From Bacillota bacterium (GTDB lineage: Bacteria > Bacillota > UBA5301), in NCBI GenBank assembly GCA_012735535.1, contig JAAYHC010000013.1, positions 1 to 49,857 on the forward strand: a stretch of 49,857 bases of DNA. Direction: 5' to 3'. Shown here piece by piece: positions 8,002 through 17,249 of the stretch. The position numbers were made by a program, and so were the translations under genes. Position 1 is the first letter of the stretch; every line of letters starts with the position of its first letter. The notes under the pieces are model-generated. The model saw nothing but the letters and a program-made list of their open reading frames with translations. It did not search any database and was not told the origin of the DNA.

Positions 8002-9315
8002 TCATATGTTCTGAGTCTTCGCAAAATGTTCCAGCACCACTAACGAGCGTCTGGCTTTGGCCAACTTCCGCTCCTTCTTGCTGCGAATCTTCTCCGGCAA
8101 ATCCGGCAAGAGGCCAAAATTAGCGTTCATCGGCTGAAAATCAGTATGCCTACGATCGGTAATATAGGCCATGAGACTGCCCAGCATCGTTTCGGCCGGC
8201 CAAATCAGCGGTGGTAGTCCGGCGAACCTTCGCGCCAGCATAAGCGCGGTATATAGGCCGCTCGCGGCAGATTCCAGGTATCCCTCGACCCCGGTTATCT
8301 GGCCGGCAAAAAAGATCTCCGGATGACTGACCAGACTCATATCCTCAGCAAGTAGCTGCGGTGAGTTGATATAGGTGTTGCGGTGCATAACCCCATAGCG
8401 GACGAACTCAGCCTCCGCAAAGCCGGGCAAGGTTCGAAAGACGCGCTTTTGCTCTCCCCATTTGAGCCGGGTCTGACACCCGACCAGATTTAGCAGTCGA
8501 CCTGCTTCATCTTCCTTGCGCAATTGCAACACCGCCCAAGGCCGATGGCCGTTGATTTCCAAGCCGACCGGGCGCAATGGGCCAAAGCGTAACGTGTCAA
8601 GGCCGCGACGGGCCAACTCTTCGATGGGCATACAACCTTCAAAGAGAATGAGCTTGTCATGTTCGGCTAAAGGGACAACTTCGGCGGTGGTAAGTTCACG
8701 CCAGAAAGCTTCATATTCTTCGCGATTTAGCGGGACATTGAGGTAATCCCCCGGCCCTTCGTCATCATAACGCGACTTCCAATACATCACCGACTCATCC
8801 AAAGACTCCCGCTCGACAATGGGCGCGGCGGCATCAAAAAAATACAGGTCGGCTTCACCGGTCAGATCTTGAATAGCCTCGGCCAAACCCGGCGAGGTAA
8901 GCGGACCGGTAGCGATCAAGACCAGCCCGGAGAGTTCCCGCAATGAAGTAACCTCTTGCCTAATAACAGTAATCTTGGGATGAGCTGAGAGCTTGGCCGT
9001 GATGTACTCGGCAAAACGTTTGCGGTCGACCGCCAAGGCCTTGCCCGCAGATACCCTGGTCGCATCAGCAGCTTTGATCACCAAGGAATCCAAAAGTCGC
9101 ATCTCAGCTTTGAGCAGTCCGGCACCGGTTTCCAACCCTTCCGCACCAAGCGAGTTGCTGCAGACCAACTCGGCAAAATCGCCGGTTTGGTGTACTGCGG
9201 TCTGAGTCTCCGGCCGCATCTCGTATAAGCGGACCGCAATCCCCCGCTTTGCCAGCTGCCACGCTGCCTCAGAGCCGGCCAGACCGGCACCGATGATCTG
9301 GATGGCTTCGCTCAT
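8002..9315 (-). CDS. trmFO: Methylenetetrahydrofolate-tRNA (uracil-5)-methyltransferase TrmFO
   Basis: TrmFO makes 5-methyluridine at position 54 of tRNA using methylene-tetrahydrofolate and FAD. The 437-residue protein opens with an FAD-binding GAGLAGSEAA motif (residues 9-18), carries the LVCSNSLGAEG segment with a conserved cysteine near residue 53, and the C-terminal GQITGVEGYLESAASG motif of the GidA/TrmFO family. Its start overlaps the topA stop (TAATG). It is shorter than GidA/MnmG and follows topA exactly as in Bacillus, so the TrmFO assignment is firm. Confidence 0.96.
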   Translation of the reverse strand: MSEAIQIIGAGLAGSEAAWQLAKRGIAVRLYEMRPETQTAVHQTGDFAELVCSNSLGAEGLETGAGLLKAEMRLLDSLVIKAADATRVSAGKALAVDRKRFAEYITAKLSAHPKITVIRQEVTSLRELSGLVLIATGPLTSPGLAEAIQDLTGEADLYFFDAAAPIVERESLDESVMYWKSRYDDEGPGDYLNVPLNREEYEAFWRELTTAEVVPLAEHDKLILFEGCMPIEELARRGLDTLRFGPLRPVGLEINGHRPWAVLQLRKEDEAGRLLNLVGCQTRLKWGEQKRVFRTLPGFAEAEFVRYGVMHRNTYINSPQLLAEDMSLVSHPEIFFAGQITGVEGYLESAASGLYTALMLARRFAGLPPLIWPAETMLGSLMAYITDRRHTDFQPMNANFGLLPDLPEKIRSKKERKLAKARRSLVVLEHFAKTQNI

Positions 9316-11384
9316 TATTTTTCATCCTTCTGGCGGTACCCGCACTCATTGTCAATGCAGACCAAAGTTTGCTTGCCGCGGCTGCCCTTTTTGACCAACA
9401 TCTTATTGCACTCCGGACAAGTTTCGGAGGTCGGCTCATACCAAGAAACGAAATCACACTCCGGATAGTTGCTGCAACCATAAAAAATCTTGCCGCGCCG
9501 GGATTTCCGTTGCACGAGACTGCCGGCGCACTTGGGACAGTTAACGCCGAGTTCTTTGACGAGCGGCTTGGTGTTACGGCACTCCGGAAAACCTGGACAG
9601 GCGAGGAATTTCCCGTAGCGACCATGTTTGATTACCATGCGGCGGCCGCACAGTTCACAGACCTCATCGGTTTCCTCATCAGGCACCTCTACCTTCTCCA
9701 TCTCCGCTTTGGCCTTTTCCACCTGCGGCTCAAATTTGGCATAGAAATCGCGCAACAAGCCCCGCCAATCTACGCTGCCCGTTTCCACCGCATCCAGCTT
9801 TTCCTCTAATTCGGCTGTAAACTCAGTGTCGATAATATCAGGGAAAAATTCGGTGAGCAGGTCGACCACGACAAAACCTAACTCGGTCGGTTTAAAGGTC
9901 TTATTGACCATCTCCACGTAATCCCGGGATTTAATGGTTTCAATGGTCGGCGCGTAGGTGCTGGGCCGGCCGATCCCTAACTCTTCCAAGGTTTTGACAA
10001 GTTGGGCCTCGGTGTACCGAGGCGGCGGCTGCGTAAAATGCTGACTCGGTGTCACCCCGACTACCTCAAGAGGTGTGCCCTCGGCTAGCAACGGCAATTC
10101 GGCCTCACCGGACCGCTCCGGTTCGCCGTAGACCTTGAGGTAACCCGGAAATACCAAACGTGAACTGGTCGCAGTAAACAGCAGATCATCCCCGGCTATC
10201 TCCAGTTTCTGCGTATCGTAGACGGCCGGACTCATCTGGCTCGCGACAAAGCGCTCCCAGATTAAGCGGTACAGGCGCAGATGATCTCGCTTAAGCGCTG
10301 TCTTTAACAGCTCAGGGGTGCGCAGAACCGATGTCGGCCTGATCGCTTCATGGGCCTGCTGGGTATTGCGACCGGCCGTCTTATAATAGTTCGGCTTCTC
10401 CGGCAAATACTCCGCTCCCAAACTTGTGTGAATATACTCCCTGACGCCGGCAATGGCTTCCTCGGCGACCCGAACGGAGTCGGTGCGCATATAGGTGATT
10501 AGACCAACCCTACCTTCGCCGGGCACATCCATGCCCTCATAAAGGTCTTGCGCCAAGCGCATCGTCTTTTTGGCCGAGAAGTTCAGACGTTTGGAGGCCT
10601 CCTGCTGGAGGGTACTTGTCGTAAATGGTGGTGCCGGGTTGCGCCGCCGCTGGGATTGTTCTGCTTTGACAACCGAGAACTTGGCCTGATTAATCCGTTG
10701 CACGATCTCGTCGGCCTCAGCAGCTGTGCTGATCTTGGCCTTCTCGCTGCCGACTTTGGCCAACGCCGCTACAAAACGGTCGGTTCCGGTTTCGAAGGTG
10801 GCCTCAATTGTCCAATACTCTTCCGGCTGAAAAGCCTGGATTTCCCGTTCGCGATCACAGATCAAGCGCAGCGCAACCGATTGTACGCGTCCGGCCGATA
10901 ACCCTTTGCGCACCTTCTGCCAGAGGATCGGACTCAATTCATACCCGACGATCCGGTCCAAGACCCGCCGGGCCTGTTGCGCGTTGACCAGAGCTTCATC
11001 GATCGGCCGTGGTGAACGGAGCGATTTTTGCACAGCGTCTTTGGTAATCTCATGGAAAGTAATCCGCAGCGGCTCTCTAGTGTCTAAATTCAAGAGTTGG
11101 CTCAGGTGCCAGCTAATAGCTTCACCCTCGCGGTCAGGGTCGGTAGCCAGTAAAACCTTATCGGCTTTCTTAGCCTGGGCCCGTAAACTCGCGATTAACT
11201 TGCCCTTGCCGCGAATGGTAATGTATTTCGGTTCGAAGTCTTTATCGATATCAACCCCGAATTGGCTTTTGGGAAGATCACGGACATGGCCGGCTGAGGC
11301 TTCGACAGTATAGCCTTTACCGAGGAACTTTTTGATGGTTCGAGCTTTAGCCGGAGATTCGACAATTACCAATTTGTTAGCCAA
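9315..11384 (-). CDS. topA: DNA topoisomerase I (TopA)
   Basis: TopA relaxes negative supercoils behind transcription and replication forks. The 689-residue protein has the Toprim domain (VESPAKARTIKKFLG at the N-terminus and DPDREGEAISWHL near residue 110), the active-site tyrosine in GLITYMRTDSVR (about residue 296), and three C-terminal four-cysteine zinc ribbons (starting near residues 582, 623 and 665). Translation starts at TTG 11384, with GGAGG 7 bases upstream; no ATG fits. A near-consensus promoter lies just upstream inside the end of dprA. It heads the topA-trmFO-hslV-hslU-codY unit. Confidence 0.97.
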   Translation of the reverse strand: MANKLVIVESPAKARTIKKFLGKGYTVEASAGHVRDLPKSQFGVDIDKDFEPKYITIRGKGKLIASLRAQAKKADKVLLATDPDREGEAISWHLSQLLNLDTREPLRITFHEITKDAVQKSLRSPRPIDEALVNAQQARRVLDRIVGYELSPILWQKVRKGLSAGRVQSVALRLICDREREIQAFQPEEYWTIEATFETGTDRFVAALAKVGSEKAKISTAAEADEIVQRINQAKFSVVKAEQSQRRRNPAPPFTTSTLQQEASKRLNFSAKKTMRLAQDLYEGMDVPGEGRVGLITYMRTDSVRVAEEAIAGVREYIHTSLGAEYLPEKPNYYKTAGRNTQQAHEAIRPTSVLRTPELLKTALKRDHLRLYRLIWERFVASQMSPAVYDTQKLEIAGDDLLFTATSSRLVFPGYLKVYGEPERSGEAELPLLAEGTPLEVVGVTPSQHFTQPPPRYTEAQLVKTLEELGIGRPSTYAPTIETIKSRDYVEMVNKTFKPTELGFVVVDLLTEFFPDIIDTEFTAELEEKLDAVETGSVDWRGLLRDFYAKFEPQVEKAKAEMEKVEVPDEETDEVCELCGRRMVIKHGRYGKFLACPGFPECRNTKPLVKELGVNCPKCAGSLVQRKSRRGKIFYGCSNYPECDFVSWYEPTSETCPECNKMLVKKGSRGKQTLVCIDNECGYRQKDEK

Positions 11385-11428
11385 GTAGGCACCTCCGATA
11401 TATTTTTATCCTGCTTAGTTTCCATAAT

Positions 11429-11457
11429 ATTATAGAGAGGCCGCTTCATTTTGTAAA
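11429..11457 (-). promoter_or_regulatory. Sigma-A promoter of the topA operon
   Basis: On the minus strand TTTACA (11457-11452) and a perfect TATAAT (11434-11429) are separated by 17 bases. The element lies across the last codons and stop of dprA and about 40 bases before the topA start, so topA-codY can be transcribed independently of the ylqF-dprA genes. Seen directly in sequence; activity is inferred. Confidence 0.8.
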
Positions 11458-12572
11458 CTAATAACTGCCTTGGACCACAAGGGACCAGGGAGCAGCCTTC
11501 CGTCCAGCGAGACGGTGATGAACTTGTTTAATTGCAAATTGGTCAAGGCATAACTTAGTCTCCCCATCTCGATCTGGGTAGTCTCCAGCAAGGCTTCAAC
11601 CGTTTCCGTTCCGAGCGTTATCTGCTGCAAAATTGTCGCTTCCACCTCGGAAAAGACTATTTTGTCTGCCCCGGTAGTGTGGCCGAAATTCAGCAGTGCT
11701 AATTCTTGCAAAAGATCGTCGACCCCGGTAATCAAGCAGGCCCCTTGCTTAACGAGACGGTTTGACCCAACCCAATTGGCCTGATAAATCGCGCCAGGAA
11801 CCACAAAGACCTCGCGACCTTGTTCCACCGCGAAACCTGCCGTAATCAGCGCCCCGCTGCGCGCCGGGGCCTCAACCACTACGACGCCTTTGGATAAGCC
11901 GGAAATGATCCGATTTCGGGCGATAAACTGCTGCGGATAAGCCGGATAACGCGGCGGATATTCGGATAATAGGAGCCCTCCCTCGCGCAGAATCTCTCCG
12001 GCCAAACCACGATGTTCTTGCGGATAGATCTTGGCCAATCCGCCGCCCAATACAGCGATGGTCTTCCCACCAGCTTTCAACGCCGCACGGTGGGCGGCGC
12101 CATCGATACCGGTCGCCAGACCGCTGACGATCACCACCCCGATCTCCGCGAGGTTGTAACTGAAATCCGAAGCGATGTTCAAGCCCTGTTGCGTTGCCCG
12201 GCGCGTCCCGACTACTGCCAAGCATAGACCGCGCTCCGTCAAACTCAGATCTCCTTGGTAGTACAGTACAGGAGGCGGAGAATCGATTTTGCGCAACTCC
12301 CGCGGATAATTGCTGTCAAGAATACAGACGAGGCCGGTCTCAGATTCCGCCAACTCACGCTCACGCCGGGACAACTCAACTTCCCAATCCATCTTCCGAC
12401 AGTGCGCATAACAATCCGGCGGAACTCCGGCAGCCTGCCAAAACGCCTGATCAGCCTGGAGAATCGCTTGCGGTCCTGCCGAGTTCGCGAGCAGTTTGGC
12501 CAGCCGGCTGGGTCCAAGGTCGGGAATCTGCGCTAAAACAGATAAGATCAAGGCTTCTTCAGACCACAGCAC
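11430..12572 (-). CDS. dprA: DNA processing protein DprA
   Basis: DprA binds single-stranded DNA entering during natural transformation and loads RecA. The product (380 residues from the preferred start) has an N-terminal helix-hairpin-helix/SAM-like part, the central Rossmann fold with VVGTRRATQQG and SGLATGIDGAAHRAAL, and a C-terminal winged-helix-like domain. GTG 12572 is chosen because GGAGG lies 8 bases upstream; a TTG 15 bases further up coincides with that ribosome site. It overlaps the end of comM by 14 bases. DprA is widespread in non-competent bacteria too, so its presence does not prove competence. Confidence 0.95.
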   Translation of the reverse strand: MLWSEEALILSVLAQIPDLGPSRLAKLLANSAGPQAILQADQAFWQAAGVPPDCYAHCRKMDWEVELSRRERELAESETGLVCILDSNYPRELRKIDSPPPVLYYQGDLSLTERGLCLAVVGTRRATQQGLNIASDFSYNLAEIGVVIVSGLATGIDGAAHRAALKAGGKTIAVLGGGLAKIYPQEHRGLAGEILREGGLLLSEYPPRYPAYPQQFIARNRIISGLSKGVVVVEAPARSGALITAGFAVEQGREVFVVPGAIYQANWVGSNRLVKQGACLITGVDDLLQELALLNFGHTTGADKIVFSEVEATILQQITLGTETVEALLETTQIEMGRLSYALTNLQLNKFITVSLDGRLLPGPLWSKAVISLQNEAASL

Positions 12573-14043
12573 CGGCTTCGCCTCCAATCATATCAGATAT
12601 CTCGAAGCGGTACTGGCAGGCCTCGGCCACGTGTTCGACCGTAATTAGCTCACTGCCGGTTAAAGCCGAAATCGTCGAGGCCACCGAGAGCAACCGGAAA
12701 TAGGCCCGGGCGCTCACCCGCCGATTTTGCACCAACGACCGCAATAACTTCATCGCTTCCGGCCGCAGACGGTCTCGCAGGGTGCCGGTTCGCCTACCTA
12801 GCTCCGCTCGCGCCTCCTGGACCGAACAAACGAACTGCTCGCCCGGAACGCCCTGCTCCTCCCATAATGGCCGAGCGATGGTTAACCGCAGATCAATGCG
12901 GTCGGCCAACGGTCCGATTACCGGTTTCAGAAAGCCGGCAACCTCCCGCTGCGAACATGTACAGCGCTCCGGATGGAAGTGATGATAACCGCAGGGACAG
13001 AGATTGAAAGCACAAACCAGTTGCACAGCAGCAGGCAAAACCACTTGTTTAGCCGAGCGGCCGAGGACCACTTGTTTGGCTTCGAGCGGCTCCCGTAAAG
13101 CGTAAAGTACTTGACGCTGAAATAGTGGCAGCTCATCCATGAACAGCAGCCCACGGTGGGCCAAGGTCAGCTCGCCGGGTCTGATCGGGACTCCGCCGCC
13201 GAGTAAGCCGGCTCGGGTTAGGCTATGGTGAGGTTTGCGCAGGGGTGGTACCCCTTGGAGTACTTCAGTAACCGGCAAACCAACTGCCGAATATAGCTGT
13301 GCCACTTCCAACCGTTCCCGCGAACCAAGCGGTGGGAGCAAGCTATGCAAAACAGCGGCCAAGGAGGTCTTGCCCACCCCAGGAGGGCCGATCAAGGCCA
13401 GATGATGTGCGCCGGCTGCGGCAATGGTCAAACAGCGGCGGACCAGCACCCCGCCGATAATGCCATGAGCGACCCAAGGATCGAGCGAACGGGCGGCCGG
13501 CAGCAGCCGTCCGGAAGTCCGGCGCCAGCCGATGGCAGCATTATTCATCGCGCATACGAGTCCGGCAAAGTCCGTGACAGCATGGACCCTGAGGCCGGCC
13601 ACCGCCTCCACCTCGGTCAGGTTTCCCGCCGGACAGACCAAGTTCAACCCATGCTCTGCCGTCAATAAAGCAATGGGTACAGAACCGGGAATGGGCTCAA
13701 GATCTCCAGCCAAAGACAGCTCTCCGACAAAAAGACAATCGCGCCAAACCTCGGCCTTGATTTGGCCGGTCGCGGCCAGAATGCCTACGGCTATCGGCAA
13801 ATCTAAAAACGACTGGGCCTTAGGAAAGTCGGCCGGCGCCAGATTAACTGTAATTCGTCTAGTGGGAAAATCCAGACCGCAGTTGTAAAAAGCGGCTCTG
13901 ATCCGATCACGACTTTCTCTAACGACCTGGGCAGGGCGCCCGACAATTTCGAAGGCCGGCAAACCCCGGTTGACATCGACCTCAACGCGCACCAACCGCG
14001 CCCGTAAATCGCTAATCACCGCGCCCCAAACAGCAGCATACAT
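12559..14043 (-). CDS. comM: ComM/YifB-type Mg-chelatase-like AAA+ ATPase
   Basis: YifB/ComM proteins are hexameric AAA+ helicases; ComM promotes branch migration during natural transformation in Gram-negative bacteria. The 494-residue product has an N-terminal Lon-S5-like domain (about 1-170), Walker A GPPGVGKTSL near residue 222, Walker B LLFMDELPLF near 297, and a cysteine/histidine cluster (CNLCPCGYHHFHPERCTC) near 359 typical of the family. ATG 14043 is chosen over preceding GTGs: GGAGG is 8 bases upstream and it overlaps the yraN stop as TGATG. The next gene is dprA, also linked to handling of incoming DNA. Confidence 0.93.
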   Translation of the reverse strand: MYAAVWGAVISDLRARLVRVEVDVNRGLPAFEIVGRPAQVVRESRDRIRAAFYNCGLDFPTRRITVNLAPADFPKAQSFLDLPIAVGILAATGQIKAEVWRDCLFVGELSLAGDLEPIPGSVPIALLTAEHGLNLVCPAGNLTEVEAVAGLRVHAVTDFAGLVCAMNNAAIGWRRTSGRLLPAARSLDPWVAHGIIGGVLVRRCLTIAAAGAHHLALIGPPGVGKTSLAAVLHSLLPPLGSRERLEVAQLYSAVGLPVTEVLQGVPPLRKPHHSLTRAGLLGGGVPIRPGELTLAHRGLLFMDELPLFQRQVLYALREPLEAKQVVLGRSAKQVVLPAAVQLVCAFNLCPCGYHHFHPERCTCSQREVAGFLKPVIGPLADRIDLRLTIARPLWEEQGVPGEQFVCSVQEARAELGRRTGTLRDRLRPEAMKLLRSLVQNRRVSARAYFRLLSVASTISALTGSELITVEHVAEACQYRFEISDMIGGEAGAVV

Positions 14044-14411
14044 CACCACCACCTCCGGATGGTGAGAAAATGCGGCAGCAGGCGAAGATGAATCCGCCGG
14101 GAGGTCAGCACGATTTCAACCAGGTCAAACCGGTAAGATTGGTTGAATCCATGGTTTTCGGACAAATACGTAAGCGCCGCCCGATACAAACATTGTTGTT
14201 TTCGCCGGTCAATGCTCTCAGCCGGTGTTTCCAGGGCCGTGGCTGATCTCACCCTGACCTCCACGAAAACCAGGTCCGCCTCGTCCCGGCAAACGAGGTC
14301 GATTTCACCGCTCGGGTAAAACACATTGCGCGCTACAATCTGGTATTCAAGACAAGCAAGCCAGTAAGCAGCTAACGCTTCACCGGCTTTCCCTAATGTG
14401 GCTCGGTTCAA
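14043..14411 (-). CDS. yraN: YraN family (UPF0102) predicted endonuclease-like protein
   Basis: YraN proteins are small relatives of the restriction-endonuclease/Holliday-junction-resolvase superfamily with no settled role. The [22 protein letters not shown] segment holds the nuclease-fold pattern (E...D...E-x-K-like), although the usual lysine of the FVEVK motif is arginine here. The start is taken as TTG 14411, preceded by AAAAGGAG at 10 bases, giving 122 residues and a 32-base overlap with rnhB; a longer reading from TTG 14453 lacks a ribosome site and would overlap rnhB by 74 bases. It lies between rnhB and comM, a common order. Confidence 0.9.
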   Translation of the reverse strand: MNRATLGKAGEALAAYWLACLEYQIVARNVFYPSGEIDLVCRDEADLVFVEVRVRSATALETPAESIDRRKQQCLYRAALTYLSENHGFNQSYRFDLVEIVLTSRRIHLRLLPHFLTIRRWW

Positions 14412-15222
14412 AATGATCAGGCTCCTTTTCGCACAGGGTCGAAACAGGAGCAAAAGACCGCCGATGAATTGGAGACGGGCCCAACCGGGCCAAGGCCGCT
14501 AAATGATCAGAAGTCGGATAACCTTTATGCTCCGCGAAGCCGTATCCGGGATACAGCGCGTCCAGATCCACCATTAAAGCATCCCTGGTCTGTTTGGCCA
14601 GAATTGAGGCTGCTGCAATGCTGACGGAAAGCGCGTCACCCTTGACGATTGCCCGTTGAGGTTGGGACAAATGCGGACAGGGAGAATTTCCATCGATCAA
14701 AATACACTGACAATCCACCTGCAAATCACGGACTGCCAGAGCCATCGCCTGGTAGGTGGCTTGCAAAATGTTAAGCCGATCAATCTCGGCCGGCTCGACA
14801 ATGCCAACGGCATAGTCCACCGCCACCGCGGTAATCTGGGTCAGGAGTTCATCCCGTTTCTGCGGGCTGAGTGCTTTGGAATCGGTGAGTCCCGGGATGT
14901 AACAATCAGGAGGCAGAATTACCGCAGCTGCCACCACCGGACCAGCTAACGGGCCGCGTCCGGCTTCGTCTACCCCGCAAACCAGTCCGCCCGCCTCCCA
15001 AATCGGCCGTTCAAACCGGCACATCGCTTGCCACTGTCGGGCCAAACGGTCGGCACGGTCTTTGCTCCGGTAGTAGGCTGATAGCAACCGGTGGACACCT
15101 TGCCGAGAATCCTCTGCCAGCAAAGCCAGAAAATCTTGGGGAATAGTGGAAGGATCGCTTCTGGCCAGGATGGCTGCGATCTCTTGAATAGTGAGCTGTC
15201 TCGGATCAGGAATGGGGTTCAT
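14380..15222 (-). CDS. rnhB: Ribonuclease HII (RnhB)
   Basis: RNase HII removes ribonucleotides misincorporated in DNA and RNA primers, acting on RNA-DNA junctions. The 280-residue protein has a roughly 70-residue N-terminal extension, as in Bacillus RNase HII, then the catalytic motif [13 protein letters not shown] (near residue 85) with the DEG signature, and the later acidic residues in LIDGNSPCP and the [11 protein letters not shown]-like C-terminal stretch. Start is ATG 15222 (or GTG 15225); the ribosome site is weak and a 15-codon out-of-frame ORF beginning at the ylqF stop overlaps it. Confidence 0.96.
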   Translation of the reverse strand: MNPIPDPRQLTIQEIAAILARSDPSTIPQDFLALLAEDSRQGVHRLLSAYYRSKDRADRLARQWQAMCRFERPIWEAGGLVCGVDEAGRGPLAGPVVAAAVILPPDCYIPGLTDSKALSPQKRDELLTQITAVAVDYAVGIVEPAEIDRLNILQATYQAMALAVRDLQVDCQCILIDGNSPCPHLSQPQRAIVKGDALSVSIAAASILAKQTRDALMVDLDALYPGYGFAEHKGYPTSDHLAALARLGPSPIHRRSFAPVSTLCEKEPDHFEPSHIRESR

Positions 15223-15253
15223 CACTTTCGAGGATTTCGTCTTTAGAACTCAT
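15206..15253 (-). CDS. Possible 15-codon coupling ORF at the ylqF/rnhB junction
   Basis: The ylqF stop overlaps an ATG (TAATG at 15255-15251) that opens a 15-residue frame, [15 protein letters not shown], ending at 15206 after overlapping the rnhB start by 17 bases in another frame. GAGGG lies just upstream and rnhB itself has a weak ribosome site, so reinitiation through this frame could feed ribosomes to rnhB. No known homologue; it may equally be chance. Confidence 0.25.
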   Translation of the reverse strand: MSSKDEILESDEPHS

Positions 15254-16098
15254 TATCCCTCTTCACCGTAAAGCAAATCATCCGGGAGTTCCAAAGTAAT
15301 CCGGCCGAGCTGGCCGTCACGAAACTCTTTGAGCAGGGTCAGAGCCATCTGATTGGGATCACCAACTCCGCCCGGACGCAGATAACCGCGTTTAGCGGCA
15401 AGGGCGATCAAGTAGTCATAAAAAGCAGGTAAGGAGCGATCCGCGGGGACCGGCAAACCATAACGATCGGCGAGTGAACCGGGCGCCTTTTCTTCAAGGA
15501 TTTTCAAGAGATGCAGCGCCGCCTCCTCCACATCAAAACGCTGGTCGCTGATTGAACCGATCAGTGCCAGGTGCAACCCGGTTCGCTCATTGGCAAATTT
15601 GGGCCAGAGCAGCCCCGGAGTATCCAATAGTTCAAGTTGCGGGTTTACCGAAATCCACTGTAGTCCTCTGGTAACACCGGGCCTGTTGCCGGTTTTGGCC
15701 GAAGCACGCCGCCCGATCGCATTGATCAGAGTCGACTTGCCGACATTGGGCACTCCTACGATCATATACCGCTTAATTTTCCGGCCCTCACCCTGTGATA
15801 AAAAGGCCGCCAGTGCCTTAACCGAAGAATGATTGCGCGGGTCAACCACAAAAAAGGGGATGCCTTGGTCACGAAAATGCTCTGCCCACGCCGCTGTTCC
15901 GGCGGGATCGGCCAAATCGGCTTTGGTAAAAACGACAAACCGTTTCTTGTTCGCTCCGACCTTAGCAAGCTCAGGATTGGCCGTACTGAGTGGCGCCCGG
16001 GCATCGCGCAGTTCTACTAAGCCCTCAACCAACTTCAAAGACTCTTTGAGTTGGCGCAGGGTTTTCGCCATATGCCCCGGAAACCATTGAACCTGCAT
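15253..16098 (-). CDS. ylqF: Ribosome biogenesis GTPase YlqF (RbgA)
   Basis: RbgA is a circularly permuted GTPase needed for a late step of 50S subunit assembly. The 281-residue protein begins QVQWFPGHMAKT, has the G4 motif (FTKADLADP near residue 57) before the G1 P-loop (GVPNVGKST near residue 117), then G3 (DTPGLLWPK), which is the permuted order that defines the family. ATG 16098 is preferred over GTG 16101 because AAGGAGG lies 6 bases before it. The gene lies just after a terminator that closes the rplS unit, so it depends on read-through or on an unseen promoter. Confidence 0.96.
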   Translation of the reverse strand: MQVQWFPGHMAKTLRQLKESLKLVEGLVELRDARAPLSTANPELAKVGANKKRFVVFTKADLADPAGTAAWAEHFRDQGIPFFVVDPRNHSSVKALAAFLSQGEGRKIKRYMIVGVPNVGKSTLINAIGRRASAKTGNRPGVTRGLQWISVNPQLELLDTPGLLWPKFANERTGLHLALIGSISDQRFDVEEAALHLLKILEEKAPGSLADRYGLPVPADRSLPAFYDYLIALAAKRGYLRPGGVGDPNQMALTLLKEFRDGQLGRITLELPDDLLYGEEG

Positions 16099-16113
16099 CA
16101 CAATCCTCCTTGT

Positions 16114-16146
16114 AAAAAGGCCGACTTAATCTGATAAGTCGGCCTT
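16114..16146 (-). terminator. Intrinsic terminator after rplS
   Basis: A perfect 12-base-pair stem (AAGGCCGACTTA at 16117-16128 with TAAGTCGGCCTT at 16135-16146) closes a 6-base loop and is followed on the minus strand by five Ts (16118-16114). It lies 10 bases after the rplS stop and only about 15 bases before the ylqF start. Confidence 0.9.
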
Positions 16147-16155
16147 ACCCTCGTC

Positions 16156-16497
16156 TTACCGGCGTTCTTTGATCCTAGCGGCTTTACCCCGAAGCTTACG
16201 GAGATAATACAGGCGGCTACGCCGAACTTTACCACGGGCCACCACCTTAATCTCGGCAATTTTCGGCGAATGTAACGGGAAAATCCGCTCAACACCGACA
16301 CCGTAGGAGATTTTGCGCACCGTAAAAGTCTCACTCAAACCGCTGCCACGTCTGCGGATGACAACACCTTCAAAAACCTGAATCCGCTCACGGCCACCTT
16401 CAACGACCTTCACGGCCACTTGAACTGTATCACCAGGACGAAACTGGGGAAGATCCTTCCTCAAGCAGCTATTTTCCACTGCAGAAACTAAATCCAT
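16156..16497 (-). CDS. rplS: 50S ribosomal protein L19
   Basis: L19 lies at the subunit interface of the 50S subunit. The 113-residue sequence shows the family core [20 protein letters not shown], the [17 protein letters not shown] stretch and the basic tail [23 protein letters not shown] 16497 overlaps the trmD stop and has AAAGGAGG upstream. The order rpsP-khpA-rimM-trmD-rplS is conserved across bacteria. A terminator follows directly. Confidence 0.98.
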   Translation of the reverse strand: MDLVSAVENSCLRKDLPQFRPGDTVQVAVKVVEGGRERIQVFEGVVIRRRGSGLSETFTVRKISYGVGVERIFPLHSPKIAEIKVVARGKVRRSRLYYLRKLRGKAARIKERR

Positions 16498-17249
16498 TCT
16501 GATTCGCCTCCTTTCGCTAGCGAAACTTTAATCTGTTCTAAAAACTTGCGATCGTCAGTTGTTAGCTCAGCCTGGTCCAACAAATCAGGTCTGCGCAAGT
16601 AGGTGCGTAACAACGACTGCTCCCGGCGCCAGCGTTCGATCTCGGCGTGATGACCGCTCAGCAGCACCTCCGGAACTGCTAAGCCCTCCCAAACCGCCGG
16701 CCTGGTATATTGGGGATATTCGAGCAATCCCTGTTGAAATGATTCATCTAAGGCCGATTCGCTAGAACCCAAAACACCGGGGATTAGCCTGATCACCGCA
16801 TCTACAACAACCATCGCCGGAATTTCACCGCCGGTCAGCACATAATCGCCGATCGAGAGCTCTTTAGTGATCAGTCTCGTAATTACCCGCTCATCAACAC
16901 CCTCATAATGTCCGCAGACAAAAACTAGACGTTTCTTGCACGCCAAATCGGCAGCCGCTTTCTGCGAAAAGACCTCACCCTGCGGCGAAAGCAAGATGAC
17001 CTCATCCGGTGGTTCAGCCATGGCTGAGACCGCTCTGATGGCTTGCGCTAACGGTTCCGGTTTCATCACCATGCCGGGCCCGCCTCCATAAGGGGTATCG
17101 TCGACTACTTTATGTTTCCCTTCGGCCCAGTCGCGAATATTGTGGAGCCATATTTTCACCAGCCCCGACTCCTGTGCACGTCCGAGGATGCTTTCGCTGA
17201 AAACCCCCGAAAACATCCCTGGGAAAAGTGTAAGGATATCGATGCGCAC
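16488..17249 (-). CDS. trmD: tRNA (guanine37-N1)-methyltransferase TrmD
   Basis: TrmD methylates G37 next to the anticodon using S-adenosylmethionine, preventing +1 frameshifts. The 253-residue SPOUT enzyme starts at GTG 17249 ([13 protein letters not shown]), preceded by GGAGGAG, and overlaps the rimM stop by one base; a longer frame upstream duplicates the rimM region and lacks support. The AdoMet-binding trefoil knot region ([13 protein letters not shown] near residue 107 and [11 protein letters not shown] near 132) is intact, as is the [21 protein letters not shown]-terminal stretch. Confidence 0.97.
   Translation of the reverse strand: MRIDILTLFPGMFSGVFSESILGRAQESGLVKIWLHNIRDWAEGKHKVVDDTPYGGGPGMVMKPEPLAQAIRAVSAMAEPPDEVILLSPQGEVFSQKAAADLACKKRLVFVCGHYEGVDERVITRLITKELSIGDYVLTGGEIPAMVVVDAVIRLIPGVLGSSESALDESFQQGLLEYPQYTRPAVWEGLAVPEVLLSGHHAEIERWRREQSLLRTYLRRPDLLDQAELTTDDRKFLEQIKVSLAKGGESEWI

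Noticed and set aside
7995-8006. 12-base palindrome TATGATATCATA at the trmFO stop
   Set aside because: AT-rich, short, partly coding; no promoter or stem-loop logic around it.
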